The notes under the pieces are model-generated. The model did not search any database and was not told the DNA's origin. It worked only from the letters and a program-made list of their open reading frames with translations. A stretch of DNA of 64,000 nt from Gracilimonas sp. (GTDB taxonomy: Bacteria; Bacteroidota; Rhodothermia; Balneolales; Balneolaceae): positions 62,001 to 126,000 of the forward strand of contig JAKURD010000001.1 in assembly GCA_022450045.1 (NCBI GenBank), written 5' to 3'. The translations under genes and the position numbers were made by a program. Shown here piece by piece: positions 55,141 to 63,397 of this stretch. The number at the start of each line of letters is the position of its first letter. The stretch's first letter is position 1.

Positions 55141-56505
55141 TTATCCATTGTTTTTTTTAATCTCCTGCCATTTCTTCCATAGCAACCCTTCCCGACCTTG
55201 ATTTCCTGCTTTATACCACCGTTTATTCTTTAACGCATCCGGCAAATATTGCTGGTCCACCCAATTATTTGGATGATCATGTGGATATTTATAGTCATCA
55301 GAGGCATTTTCAATATCCAGATGCTTTGCCCCTAATTTATTGGCTGTTTTGTCTTTTAAATAAGGAGGGATATCTTTAACTCCCCTGCTGCTGATCTCCC
55401 TGTTCACTTCAAAAATAGCTTTCGTGCTGTTGCTTTTGGGGCACGTACTCAAATACAAACAAGCGTGAGATAAAAAATACATCCCTTCCGGCATTCCGCA
55501 TTTCATAAAAGCTTCCTGACAGGAATTCACGATCGTGATTGCATTTGGTTCAGCCATTCCCACATCTTCACTGGCAAAGATAAGTAGCCGCCGAAATATG
55601 AAATTCGGATCATCACCGCCTTCCAGCATCGCATTCATCCAGTACAGAGCGGCATCAGGATCGGAACCTCGCATGGATTTGATAAAAGCAGAGGCATAGT
55701 GATAGTGTTCGTCCCCGGTGCGGTCATAGCGAACATTTCGCCGCTGAATGCTTTCCTTGGCAACTTCCAGATCAATAATAATCTTTTCATCTTTATCAGG
55801 CTTGCTGGAAAGTACCGCAACTTCCAGTGCATTCAATGCGTTTCGGATATCACCACCGGCCATTTCTGCCAAATGATTGAAGGCATCCTGAGTTACTTCA
55901 ATATCCTTTTCTCCAAGTCCTCTTTCTTCATCGTTTAAGGCTCGGTTCAGCATTAGTTTCACTTCATCCATCGTTAAAGGGTGAAGTTCAAAAAGCTGAC
56001 ATCTGGAAAGCAGCGGATTTACCAATGAGTAAAACGGATTTTCAGTCGTAGCTCCCACCAATGTGATAATGCCAGATTCCAAATGAGGCAAAAGTGCATC
56101 CTGCTGAGCTTTGTTCCAGCGGTGAATTTCATCCACAAAAAGGATGGTTTTTCGTCCATTCAGCTTCCTTAGCTTTTCAGCTTTATCCACCACATTTCGA
56201 AGTTCTTTAATGCCGTCCAAAACCGCATTAATGACTTCAAACTGCGCCTTAATTTCTCTTGAAATAACGTGGGCCAGCGTGGTTTTCCCTGAGCTGGGCG
56301 GGCCATAAAAAATGAGCGAACCAATAACCCCGCTTTCGATCATTCGCTGCAACATTTTTCCCTCTCCCACCAAATGCTCCTGGCCGGCAAATTCATCCAG
56401 CGATTGCGGGCGCATCCGGGTAGCCAAAGGCTCGCTATATTGCGGATTATCTTTCTGTGATGAAGATTGTGAAGCACCGGATTTTTTTTCTTCGAAAAGA
56501 TCCAT
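55141..56505 (-). CDS. rarA: replication-associated recombination protein A (AAA+ ATPase)
   Basis: A 454-residue AAA+ protein with Walker A FYGPPSSGKTTLAHV, Walker B ILFVDEIHRWNKAQQDALLP, sensor 1 TLVGATTENPFYSLVNPLLSR-type sequence and the RarA C-terminal domain ('GGDIRNALNALEVAV', 'YLPDALKNKRWY'). RarA (MgsA, Mgs1/WRNIP1-like) acts at stalled replication forks. Monocistronic. Confidence 0.95.
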   Translation of the reverse strand: MDLFEEKKSGASQSSSQKDNPQYSEPLATRMRPQSLDEFAGQEHLVGEGKMLQRMIESGVIGSLIFYGPPSSGKTTLAHVISREIKAQFEVINAVLDGIKELRNVVDKAEKLRKLNGRKTILFVDEIHRWNKAQQDALLPHLESGIITLVGATTENPFYSLVNPLLSRCQLFELHPLTMDEVKLMLNRALNDEERGLGEKDIEVTQDAFNHLAEMAGGDIRNALNALEVAVLSSKPDKDEKIIIDLEVAKESIQRRNVRYDRTGDEHYHYASAFIKSMRGSDPDAALYWMNAMLEGGDDPNFIFRRLLIFASEDVGMAEPNAITIVNSCQEAFMKCGMPEGMYFLSHACLYLSTCPKSNSTKAIFEVNREISSRGVKDIPPYLKDKTANKLGAKHLDIENASDDYKYPHDHPNNWVDQQYLPDALKNKRWYKAGNQGREGLLWKKWQEIKKNNG

Positions 56506-56576
56506 GAATAAATTTCGAGATGATTGAAAAGTATATGTAAGATATGTGTTTTAGGGGAAAGAAGTTGTCAAAATCA

Positions 56577-56620
56577 GTAGTCAGAACTCAGAATTCTGAC
56601 TACTGAGTTCTGACGCTTTC
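56577..56620. repeat. nested palindromic repeat between rarA and photolyase genes
   Basis: CAGTAGTCAGAA-CTCAGAA-TTCTGACTACTG forms a 12-bp perfect hairpin, and CAGAACTCAG with CTGAGTTCTG offers a second pairing, so two alternative folds exist. The shorter sequence GTAGTCAGAACTCA also occurs at about 15032-15045 downstream of rlmN. It resembles the AGTCAGAACTCAG-type intergenic repeats of this phylum. It lies at the 3' end of the photolyase gene and may end its transcript. Confidence 0.7.
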
Positions 56621-56621
56621 T

Positions 56622-58100
56622 CTACAACAACGACTTTTGACTCCCGTACTTATCCAGATACTGCTTCATATTCAATTTCTTACGGGTTGAATCGCTCGTC
56701 ATGTAGCGTAATTTTCCAAAAATGGGCCGTTCCTGCCACGCACGATCGAATCGGCCGAAGCACCAAAAGATTCCGGAATAGCTGTTGGGATCTCGTCCAT
56801 CTAAAGCATAACGATTATTCAATTCGATCATGTAATCCAGTGCCGTGCGGTAATCTTTAGTCCACTCAATGATCTTTTTGCCCCATAACATCCTTAAATA
56901 GTTTTGCATAATACCCGTCTCCCGAAGCTGGTTTTGTGCAGCATTCCAGATCTCATCATGGGTTTTAGACTGCGCAAATTCTTCCAGCTCATACACCCAT
57001 TCCCGTTCATCATCCTGATGTTCGCTCAATGTTTCCAGTACCCAATCAGGGAGGCTTTCAAACTGATCGTAATCGGGTCGATGATGCGCAAAATGGAATC
57101 CCACTTCGCGCCAGGTGATCACTTCATCGAGGAAACTCTCTACATTCGGATCTCCGTTAAAAAAGCCTGCATTCTTTCCATTGTTTGGAGTTATGTCATC
57201 CAGATCCCACCCTTCCGGCTGGTGGTCAAGTACCGCTTTAACGATCTCATATTCACTGATCAATCCGAAATGCAGCCACGGACTTAATCCACTTGCCGCA
57301 TCCGCATCAGGATCATTGCGCTCCTCATCATAGCGATGCAAACCATGCACAATAAAATTTCCTAATTTTCCAAGAGCATATTGCCGGGTTCCTTTCTTTT
57401 CTGTGATCCCGATATCATGGTTTATATCAAGTGTAGAAATGAATTCTGGAATGTCTTTCAGCACCTCATCAGCCCTGGGATATTTATCTTCGAAACCATC
57501 AGGGAACTGAATCGAATTCAGGTTATCCAGATCATCCAGCGGATCTTTTTTTGGGGGATGAGTGAAGGCTTCCAGAAAATGTTTTTGCATCACCTTTCGG
57601 AACAAGTAAGCTGAATAGGGATCTTTATCGGTGATACCCAGAGGAATGATGCCGTTTGAATCAATGGAAATGTATGGCACATCTACTTCACCGGCCATCC
57701 TTTCGTTATTTTCACGAATGATATATACGGGAAATTCATCTGCTACTACCACTAACGAATTCTCAGCGAGAGCCTGGAACGAACCTTCAGCATCCCCGGC
57801 TTTTCTTTCCGTATAGCAATAGTGGTTGACTTCCGTTGCTTTCAATGCATCCAAATGCTCCTTCATTCCTTCCAGCAAGAAGGCATGAAATCGATCGCAT
57901 ACCCAGGGATAATTAGCGACCACACTTTCGTATATCAACAGTGGCTTGTTGTGCTTATTGGCAAGGGCTACGGCATATTCCAATGCATAATTATACTGAA
58001 ATCGCCGGTTGATCTGCATCCAGTACAGAACATATTCCCCTTCCGCATTGACCTCTTTGTCGTTTCTTTTAAACTTTCGGTAGCTGTTGATGTTTTTCAT
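56622..58100 (-). CDS. class II CPD photolyase
   Basis: A 492-residue FAD photolyase of class II. 'YVLYWMQINRRFQYNYALEYA' at about 24-44 is the class II N-terminal signature (class I has a different start), and WREVGFHFAHHRPDYDQF, DEIWNAAQNQLRETGIMQNY, YLRMLWGKKIIEW, DGRDPNSYSGIFWCFGRFDR mark the FAD-binding and C-terminal parts. It repairs cyclobutane pyrimidine dimers in UV-damaged DNA using light. Two genes away is an iron-sulfur photolyase; together they suggest a photorepair cluster. Confidence 0.92.
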   Translation of the reverse strand: MKNINSYRKFKRNDKEVNAEGEYVLYWMQINRRFQYNYALEYAVALANKHNKPLLIYESVVANYPWVCDRFHAFLLEGMKEHLDALKATEVNHYCYTERKAGDAEGSFQALAENSLVVVADEFPVYIIRENNERMAGEVDVPYISIDSNGIIPLGITDKDPYSAYLFRKVMQKHFLEAFTHPPKKDPLDDLDNLNSIQFPDGFEDKYPRADEVLKDIPEFISTLDINHDIGITEKKGTRQYALGKLGNFIVHGLHRYDEERNDPDADAASGLSPWLHFGLISEYEIVKAVLDHQPEGWDLDDITPNNGKNAGFFNGDPNVESFLDEVITWREVGFHFAHHRPDYDQFESLPDWVLETLSEHQDDEREWVYELEEFAQSKTHDEIWNAAQNQLRETGIMQNYLRMLWGKKIIEWTKDYRTALDYMIELNNRYALDGRDPNSYSGIFWCFGRFDRAWQERPIFGKLRYMTSDSTRKKLNMKQYLDKYGSQKSLL

Positions 58101-58164
58101 TAAAGCTGTTCTTTAGATTCATTTCAACAAACCTAAAAGAAGAGGGCTAAATTCCATCCTTAGT

Positions 58165-59148
58165 TTATGCGGGCGGCGCCATGTAGGCAGGGCGTGAGTA
58201 ACTTTCAACTGTTTCCTCCACAATCTGCCCAATCTCTTTTATCTGTTCATCTGGAATTTTCCAGCCGAACACTTGATTAAAAGTAACTTGTTCTGGCTTT
58301 CGTGCGCCCCATATAGCGGAATCGATCCCTTTATCTAAAATCCATCGCACCGCAAGGTGAATTACTTTTTTGTCAAAGTTAAGGGCGGCATACTCCTCAA
58401 GTTTGTCAACCGCTTCCAGATATTTTTTAAAATTATCTCCCTTAAACTTAGGATCCTGATCTTTTCGCTGATCTCCTTCGTTAAAGGTATAATTCTCATT
58501 CATTTTTCCTGATAGTAATCCACGACAAAGGGCACCGTAGGTGAGCAAGCTAATATCATTGTTCTTGCAATAGGGTATCAAATCAGACTCCATTTCACGT
58601 TCAAAAAGATTATAAGGCGGCTGACATACATGGATCGAAGCTGTTTTTCTAAACTCGTCCATTTGCTGCACAGAAAAATTTGAAACCCCTATCGCCCTGA
58701 TCTTTCCACCTTCATAAAGTTCTTTTAAAACAGCGGCTGTTTCTGAGAACTCAGTTTTTAGATCCGGCCAATGGATCTGATAGATATCAATATAGTCTGT
58801 TTGCAGTCTTTCCAATGAATCCTCAATTTCTTTCAAAATCCGTTCAGGGGTTGAATTACGGATTATATTTTCATCCTCATCCCATTCTAGTCCTGCTTTC
58901 GTAGCAATCTGAATGTTTTCCCGATCGCCAAACTCTTGTACGGCCCTTCCCACAAGTTCTTCACTTTTACCAAAACCATAAGCCGGTGCTGTATCAATGG
59001 TCGTGATGCCCTTTCGCAAGGCTTCCAGCACTGTATCAATGGCTTGTTGTTCGTTAGTTCCACCCCACATCCATCCCCCAATGGCCCAGGTTCCCAGCGT
59101 GATGCGTGAAATTTCAAAATCCAGATTACTAACTCTTGTAAATTCCAT
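58165..59148 (-). CDS. aldo/keto reductase
   Basis: A 327-residue TIM-barrel oxidoreductase from ATG at 59148 (an upstream GTG at 59178 is in frame; the ATG has a purine-rich GAACTTGAG just before it). It has LDFEISRITLGTWAIGGWMW, TIDTAPAYGFGKSEELVGRA (Asp and Tyr of the catalytic tetrad), QIATKAGLEWDEDE (Lys) and YIDIYQIHWPDLKT (His). Substrate is unknown. Ten bases separate the two photolyase-side genes' ends, so it may be co-transcribed with the iron-sulfur photolyase. Confidence 0.9.
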   Translation of the reverse strand: MEFTRVSNLDFEISRITLGTWAIGGWMWGGTNEQQAIDTVLEALRKGITTIDTAPAYGFGKSEELVGRAVQEFGDRENIQIATKAGLEWDEDENIIRNSTPERILKEIEDSLERLQTDYIDIYQIHWPDLKTEFSETAAVLKELYEGGKIRAIGVSNFSVQQMDEFRKTASIHVCQPPYNLFEREMESDLIPYCKNNDISLLTYGALCRGLLSGKMNENYTFNEGDQRKDQDPKFKGDNFKKYLEAVDKLEEYAALNFDKKVIHLAVRWILDKGIDSAIWGARKPEQVTFNQVFGWKIPDEQIKEIGQIVEETVESYSRPAYMAPPA

Positions 59149-59187
59149 CTCAAGTTCTTTTTTTATCAAAATTATCACTCTTTACTT

Positions 59188-60774
59188 CTAACGTGAAACA
59201 TCCTCCAAAAAGTCCACTGATGATTCAGAAACAGCTTTCTTCTCCTCATCGCTCTTCTTATCAAACATGTTCACCATAAAATTAGCCCGGCCGTTTTGGG
59301 TGAAGGTCTCCCGCTGCTTATCAATAAAATTCCAGTAGAGATAGTTGAAAGGACATGCGTCCTCCCCGGTTTTTTTACTGATCTTGTACTCGCAGTGCTT
59401 ACAATAATCACTCATTTTATTGATGTAATTCCCGCTGCTCACATAGGGTTTAGAAGCCAGCACCCCGCCATCAGCAAAAGTGGACATCCCCAGCACATTC
59501 GGCAAAACTACCCATTCATACGCATCCACATACGCCAGGTGAAACCAGCGATTCAATTCCCGTGGATCGGTTTCAGTAAGGTTGCTGAAATTACTGAGTA
59601 CCATCAGTCGCGGTATATGATGAGAGTATCCTTGCTCAATTACCGGCTTCAGACATTCGCTCATACAGTTCAACTTCGTCTGCCCCGACCAATACATCTC
59701 CGGTAGTTTGTTGTTGAAGTTAAAGTGATTGGCGTCACGAACATCCGGCATCATGGCTTCGTAATACACCCGCACATATTCACGCCAGCCAATGATCTGC
59801 CTGATAAATCCTTCTACAGAATTGAGACGGGCGTTTCCATTTTGATATGCTTCTTCCGCTCTATCGCAGACTTCTTTTGGGAGGATCAATCCATTATTCA
59901 AATACACGGATAGATGGGAGTGAAAAAGATCGTATTTACCCTGCACCATGGCATCTTCATACGGACCAAATTCATCCAGCCGTTCATCGATAAATTCGTT
60001 GAGTCGATATAAAGCCTGCCTTCTTGTTACTGCGTCTCTAAACTCCTCACTCTTACCGAAATGATCTGAGAACCACTCTTCCAACATTTCTATTACCTCT
60101 TCGGTGACCTCATCCGGCTCGGTTTCTGCAATAGTTGGAACGGGATGACCTTCCGGAAGCTTTTCCCGATTCTGATCATCATAATTCCACTCACCTCCCT
60201 CCGGTTTTTCTCCATTCATAAGGTAGCCGGTCTTTCGCCGCATTTCACGATAGAAATATTCCATCAGCCAGCCGTCTTTTATTCGGTCTTTATATTCTTC
60301 CGGATCAGCCAGAAAGAAGTTATTTGAAATTTCTTCAACCCGATCATTGTAATCAGATCCCACTTTTCTAAGCCGTTCCCTTGAATCCCATTCAGAAGGA
60401 GTCATAAAAGTCAGGTTCAGATCCCCATTTTTTGACAATAGATCTTCCAAGGCAGGATCATAATGATTCTGTGTGGAATGATAATGAACCGGAAATCCTG
60501 CTTCCGCACATTCAAGAGCAAAATGACGCATACTACTGAGCAGGTAGATCAATTTCTTTTTATGGTAAGGAAGGGCATTCCCTTTTGCAGCTGATTCAAT
60601 AAAAATAAGCAACGGTTTTTCTTCACGGATCCAGCTTGGCCAGACATCGAGATTCAACTGATCATGTAAAATAAACACGGCATTCACATGTTCGGTCAAA
60701 TTTGGCTTGGGAATACGCTCATCGATATGGGATAAAAAAGATCGTTTGCTCATGCCTATGAAATGAATTTTCAT
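59188..60774 (-). CDS. iron-sulfur bacterial cryptochrome/photolyase (FeS-BCP, PhrB-like)
   Basis: A 528-residue photolyase-family protein of the FeS-BCP group. Four cysteines that bind the [4Fe-4S] cluster are Cys370 (KLNCMSECL), Cys458 and Cys461 (YCKHCEY) and Cys474 (EDACPFNYLYW), which line up with the known PhrB pattern C350, C438, C441 and C454 with a constant offset of 20. The FAD-binding half holds GWREYVRVYYEAMMP and DAYEWVVLPNVLGMS. These proteins repair (6-4) photoproducts. The N-terminal antenna domain has VFILHDQLNLDVWP. The gene lies divergent from the BlaI-type regulator. Confidence 0.92.
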   Translation of the reverse strand: MKIHFIGMSKRSFLSHIDERIPKPNLTEHVNAVFILHDQLNLDVWPSWIREEKPLLIFIESAAKGNALPYHKKKLIYLLSSMRHFALECAEAGFPVHYHSTQNHYDPALEDLLSKNGDLNLTFMTPSEWDSRERLRKVGSDYNDRVEEISNNFFLADPEEYKDRIKDGWLMEYFYREMRRKTGYLMNGEKPEGGEWNYDDQNREKLPEGHPVPTIAETEPDEVTEEVIEMLEEWFSDHFGKSEEFRDAVTRRQALYRLNEFIDERLDEFGPYEDAMVQGKYDLFHSHLSVYLNNGLILPKEVCDRAEEAYQNGNARLNSVEGFIRQIIGWREYVRVYYEAMMPDVRDANHFNFNNKLPEMYWSGQTKLNCMSECLKPVIEQGYSHHIPRLMVLSNFSNLTETDPRELNRWFHLAYVDAYEWVVLPNVLGMSTFADGGVLASKPYVSSGNYINKMSDYCKHCEYKISKKTGEDACPFNYLYWNFIDKQRETFTQNGRANFMVNMFDKKSDEEKKAVSESSVDFLEDVSR

Positions 60775-60828
60775 GAAAGAAGCGTTCCTGTATCTGCTGT
60801 CAAAATAAATTTCTTGTTTTTTAATTTA

Positions 60829-60846
60829 ATACTATTATATTAGTAT
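60829..60846. promoter_or_regulatory. palindromic operator candidate for the BlaI-type regulator
   Basis: ATACTA-TTATAT-TAGTAT is a perfect 6-bp inverted repeat with six-base centre, 18 bases before the regulator's ATG (60865), with outer TTA and CAA/TAA giving a longer imperfect arm. BlaI/MecI repressors bind palindromes of the TACA..TGTA kind; the half-site here differs, but location and symmetry fit autoregulation. Confidence 0.55.
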
Positions 60847-60864
60847 CAACTAATTTAGCTTATT

Positions 60865-61242
60865 ATGAGAAAATCACTGACACCACTTGGAGAATCGGAA
60901 ATGGAAATCCTACACCACGTGTGGGAATTGGGTGAAGCAACAGTAGCCCAGGTAAAAGAGCGCATCCTGAAAGAGCGTAAAGTGGCTTATACAACGGTCA
61001 TGACTATTATGAAGAATTTGAATGACAAAGGGTACCTGAAGTATTATAAGGACGGAAACACTTTTGTGTACAGTGCCCGCAAAGATCCTCAGGAAGTGCA
61101 GTCCAGTTTGGTATCAGGATTGATCGACAAAGTGTTTAAAGGATCAACTTCCGCCCTCGTACAGACGTTGGTAAAGGGCGAGAACATCAGCGAAGACGAG
61201 CTAAAGGAATTACGAAATATGATCGATAATATGGAGGAATGA
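60865..61242 (+). CDS. BlaI/MecI/CopY-family transcriptional repressor
   Basis: A 125-residue winged-helix repressor: LTPLGESEMEILHHVWELGE, VAYTTVMTIMKNLNDKGYL and the cleavable-linker-type C-terminal dimerisation segment. In the BlaI/BlaR1 pair the repressor is inactivated when the M56 sensor is activated. The sensor gene begins two bases after this stop. A palindrome upstream (60829-60846) is a likely operator. Confidence 0.92.
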   Translation: MRKSLTPLGESEMEILHHVWELGEATVAQVKERILKERKVAYTTVMTIMKNLNDKGYLKYYKDGNTFVYSARKDPQEVQSSLVSGLIDKVFKGSTSALVQTLVKGENISEDELKELRNMIDNMEE

Positions 61243-61243
61243 T

Positions 61244-63049
61244 ATGTACGAGATCATTTATTATTTGAAAGAAATTGGCAACCAGAGCCTCGATGTGTTT
61301 TGGTTTCCCATCATGATATGGACCGTTTGCTGTACGCTTGCTTTCCTTGTTTTGCGAAACCGGAAGCAACTGAATCCCCTGTTCCATTACCATCTTCGAA
61401 CTGCAGCATTACTTTCGTTACCCTTCGGGATCGGAGTCTCTGCGATTATGAGCAGCATCCCACATTGGTTTTCTACTTCTAATATTGAAACTGCTTTTTT
61501 TGTAGTTCAGAATCCTATTGAGATAGTACCGGCAGTAAATAATGCGGGTTCAGAAACTTTAGCCATCAATTGGATGGAACCGGCATTATTGATCGGGATC
61601 GGGACACTGCTTATAGCATTTATTTCGATCTTTATGCTTGGGCGATTGATAAGCAGTTATGTGGCTTTAAAAAGATTATACAAGAAATTAGACGTTACCG
61701 ATGCCCAGGAGGTTGCTACCAATAGCCTTCCCGGAATGTCTTCGATAAAACTCGCTTTTCATGACCACCCCTTGGTTCCATTCACCTTTGGGTGGAAGCA
61801 CCCCATCATCGTGCTTCCTAATATCTTACAGAATGAACCTGAGAAGCTTGAAATGGCCTTGCAGCATGAACTTACCCACATCAAGCGGGGAGATTACCTG
61901 TTACAACTTGCACTGGCTATGATCGAATCATTGTTTTGGTTTCACCCACTCATTCGTTACGGCAATAAAGAAATTGATACCTATCGCGAAATTTCCTGTG
62001 ATCAGGAAGTGCTTTCCAGATCCGACTTCTCCATAAAATCCTACGCCAACCTCTTATATGAATTAGTTCCGCTTAACAACGGTGTAGGAAGGTTGTCAGT
62101 GAGTATGGCGGTCAAAAACTCAACCTTAAAAAAACGGATCAAGACCATGAAATATCACAAACTACATAAAGCCTCCTTCCGGCAAAGCATTGCCTTTTTA
62201 CTGCTGATGATTGCTGGAATAACGCTTCCCATTGCCTGTTCAGATCTGAGAGGGCCTGATACAATTTCCATGGAGGAACTTGAAAATGCCCAATTAAACA
62301 TAAAAGATGGGGTTTTAATTGTGAATGGAATTCAAATTAATGAGAAAGCTATGAATGACATCTCAGTTGGCGGACTTGGTGCCGTTAGTATCATGGCCGG
62401 TGAATATGGAATGTTCAAAGTGGCACCAAGACAATTTGAGGGAGGTATTCAAGCCGGAAAAATTGAAGATAATAACCTGTCGTTTAGGATTAATGAACTT
62501 GACGTTGAACTTCATTCATCTTCTGAAATATTAACGGATTTCTCAAACTCAACGATATGGGTTTCTCACAATAGAAAAATTGCAAGAAGCACGAAAATGT
62601 TTTCTCCAACACTTTTACCAAATGAAAACGCTTCAGCTCAAATGCCACCACCTACACCTCAATCTTTTGATGATCAGGAAGATTTGGGAGATTATTTCGT
62701 GGTTGTTGAAGAAATGCCCAAACTCATTGGTGGTATGAAAGCCTTGCAAAGTAAAATTGAATATCCTGAGATGGCACGCCGTGCCGGTATCGAGGGACGT
62801 GTTACCGTTCAATTTATTGTGAATGAAAGCGGTGATGTAGAAAATGCTAAAGTAGTTCGGGGAATTGGCGGTGGCTGTGATGAAGTCGCACTTGCTGCGG
62901 TTCGTGAAGCCAAATTTGAACCCGGTATGCAAAAAGGTAAGCCGGTTAGGGTTAGATACGCCTTATCAGTTAATTTCAGAATTCTGATTTCAGTGCTTCA
63001 GAAAATTCATCGCCTCCACCTCCTGCAGAAAATTAAGCGTCCTATGTAA
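61244..63049 (+). CDS. BlaR1-like M56 membrane metallopeptidase with C-terminal TonB domain
   Basis: A 601-residue sensor/protease: four transmembrane helices (about 17-36, 45-63, 108-130, 300-323), M56 active site LQHELTHIKRGDYL (His208, Glu209, His212) and downstream REISCDQEVL. After the last helix a lipobox-like PIACS and a periplasmic part lead to a TonB-type C-terminus (about 503-585: LIGGMKALQSKIEYPEMARR, GRVTVQFIVNESGDV). There is no penicillin-binding sensor domain as in BlaR1. So it is a Bacteroidota-type M56-TonB fusion. The tail after VNFRI looks out of frame: shifting one base gives a Ser/Pro-rich end that stops at 63035, a possible recent frameshift. Paired with the BlaI gene. 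Confidence 0.87.
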   Translation: MYEIIYYLKEIGNQSLDVFWFPIMIWTVCCTLAFLVLRNRKQLNPLFHYHLRTAALLSLPFGIGVSAIMSSIPHWFSTSNIETAFFVVQNPIEIVPAVNNAGSETLAINWMEPALLIGIGTLLIAFISIFMLGRLISSYVALKRLYKKLDVTDAQEVATNSLPGMSSIKLAFHDHPLVPFTFGWKHPIIVLPNILQNEPEKLEMALQHELTHIKRGDYLLQLALAMIESLFWFHPLIRYGNKEIDTYREISCDQEVLSRSDFSIKSYANLLYELVPLNNGVGRLSVSMAVKNSTLKKRIKTMKYHKLHKASFRQSIAFLLLMIAGITLPIACSDLRGPDTISMEELENAQLNIKDGVLIVNGIQINEKAMNDISVGGLGAVSIMAGEYGMFKVAPRQFEGGIQAGKIEDNNLSFRINELDVELHSSSEILTDFSNSTIWVSHNRKIARSTKMFSPTLLPNENASAQMPPPTPQSFDDQEDLGDYFVVVEEMPKLIGGMKALQSKIEYPEMARRAGIEGRVTVQFIVNESGDVENAKVVRGIGGGCDEVALAAVREAKFEPGMQKGKPVRVRYALSVNFRILISVLQKIHRLHLLQKIKRPM

Positions 63050-63077
63050 AGCGGGGATACTCCTCCGCTTTTTTTAT
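63047..63077 (+). terminator. rho-independent terminator after the BlaR1-like gene
   Basis: AAAGCGG at 63048-63054 pairs with CCGCTTT (63065-63071) around GGATACTCCT, followed by a T-run. It overlaps the annotated stop codon, which fits better if translation really ends at 63035. Confidence 0.8.
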
Positions 63078-63151
63078 TGAACTTTTTTGCAACAACTGTT
63101 TTTATATGGCGTACCAACACGGTAGATTATAATCAAACTAATTCTATCATC

Positions 63152-63334
63152 ATGCCAGCTAAACTCAGAAAATCACGTACCGACAAAATGCTCGCAGGTG
63201 TTTGCGGCGGCTTTGCGGAATATCTTGGATGGGACGCCACTCTTGTTCGTATTATTTTCGCACTGATCCTTGTTTCAAGTTTTGGAACGGCTGTACTTGC
63301 TTATTTCATCCTCGCCATCGTAATGCCCGATTAA
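63152..63334 (+). CDS. PspC-domain small membrane protein
   Basis: A 60-residue protein from ATG at 63152 (MPAKLRKSRTDKMLAGVCGG). It has the PspC signature LAGVCGGFAEYLGWDATLVR followed by one hydrophobic helix (ALILVSSFGTAVLAYFILAI). PspC-type proteins sit in the inner membrane and respond to envelope stress. A longer in-frame start at 63077 adds unconserved sequence. The next gene begins 63 bases later. Confidence 0.88.
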   Translation: MPAKLRKSRTDKMLAGVCGGFAEYLGWDATLVRIIFALILVSSFGTAVLAYFILAIVMPD

Positions 63335-63397
63335 GCCCGCTCTTGTAAAATTCATTGCTCCTTAGCATCTTGAGCTCCAATCAATCATGGTTAGCTT

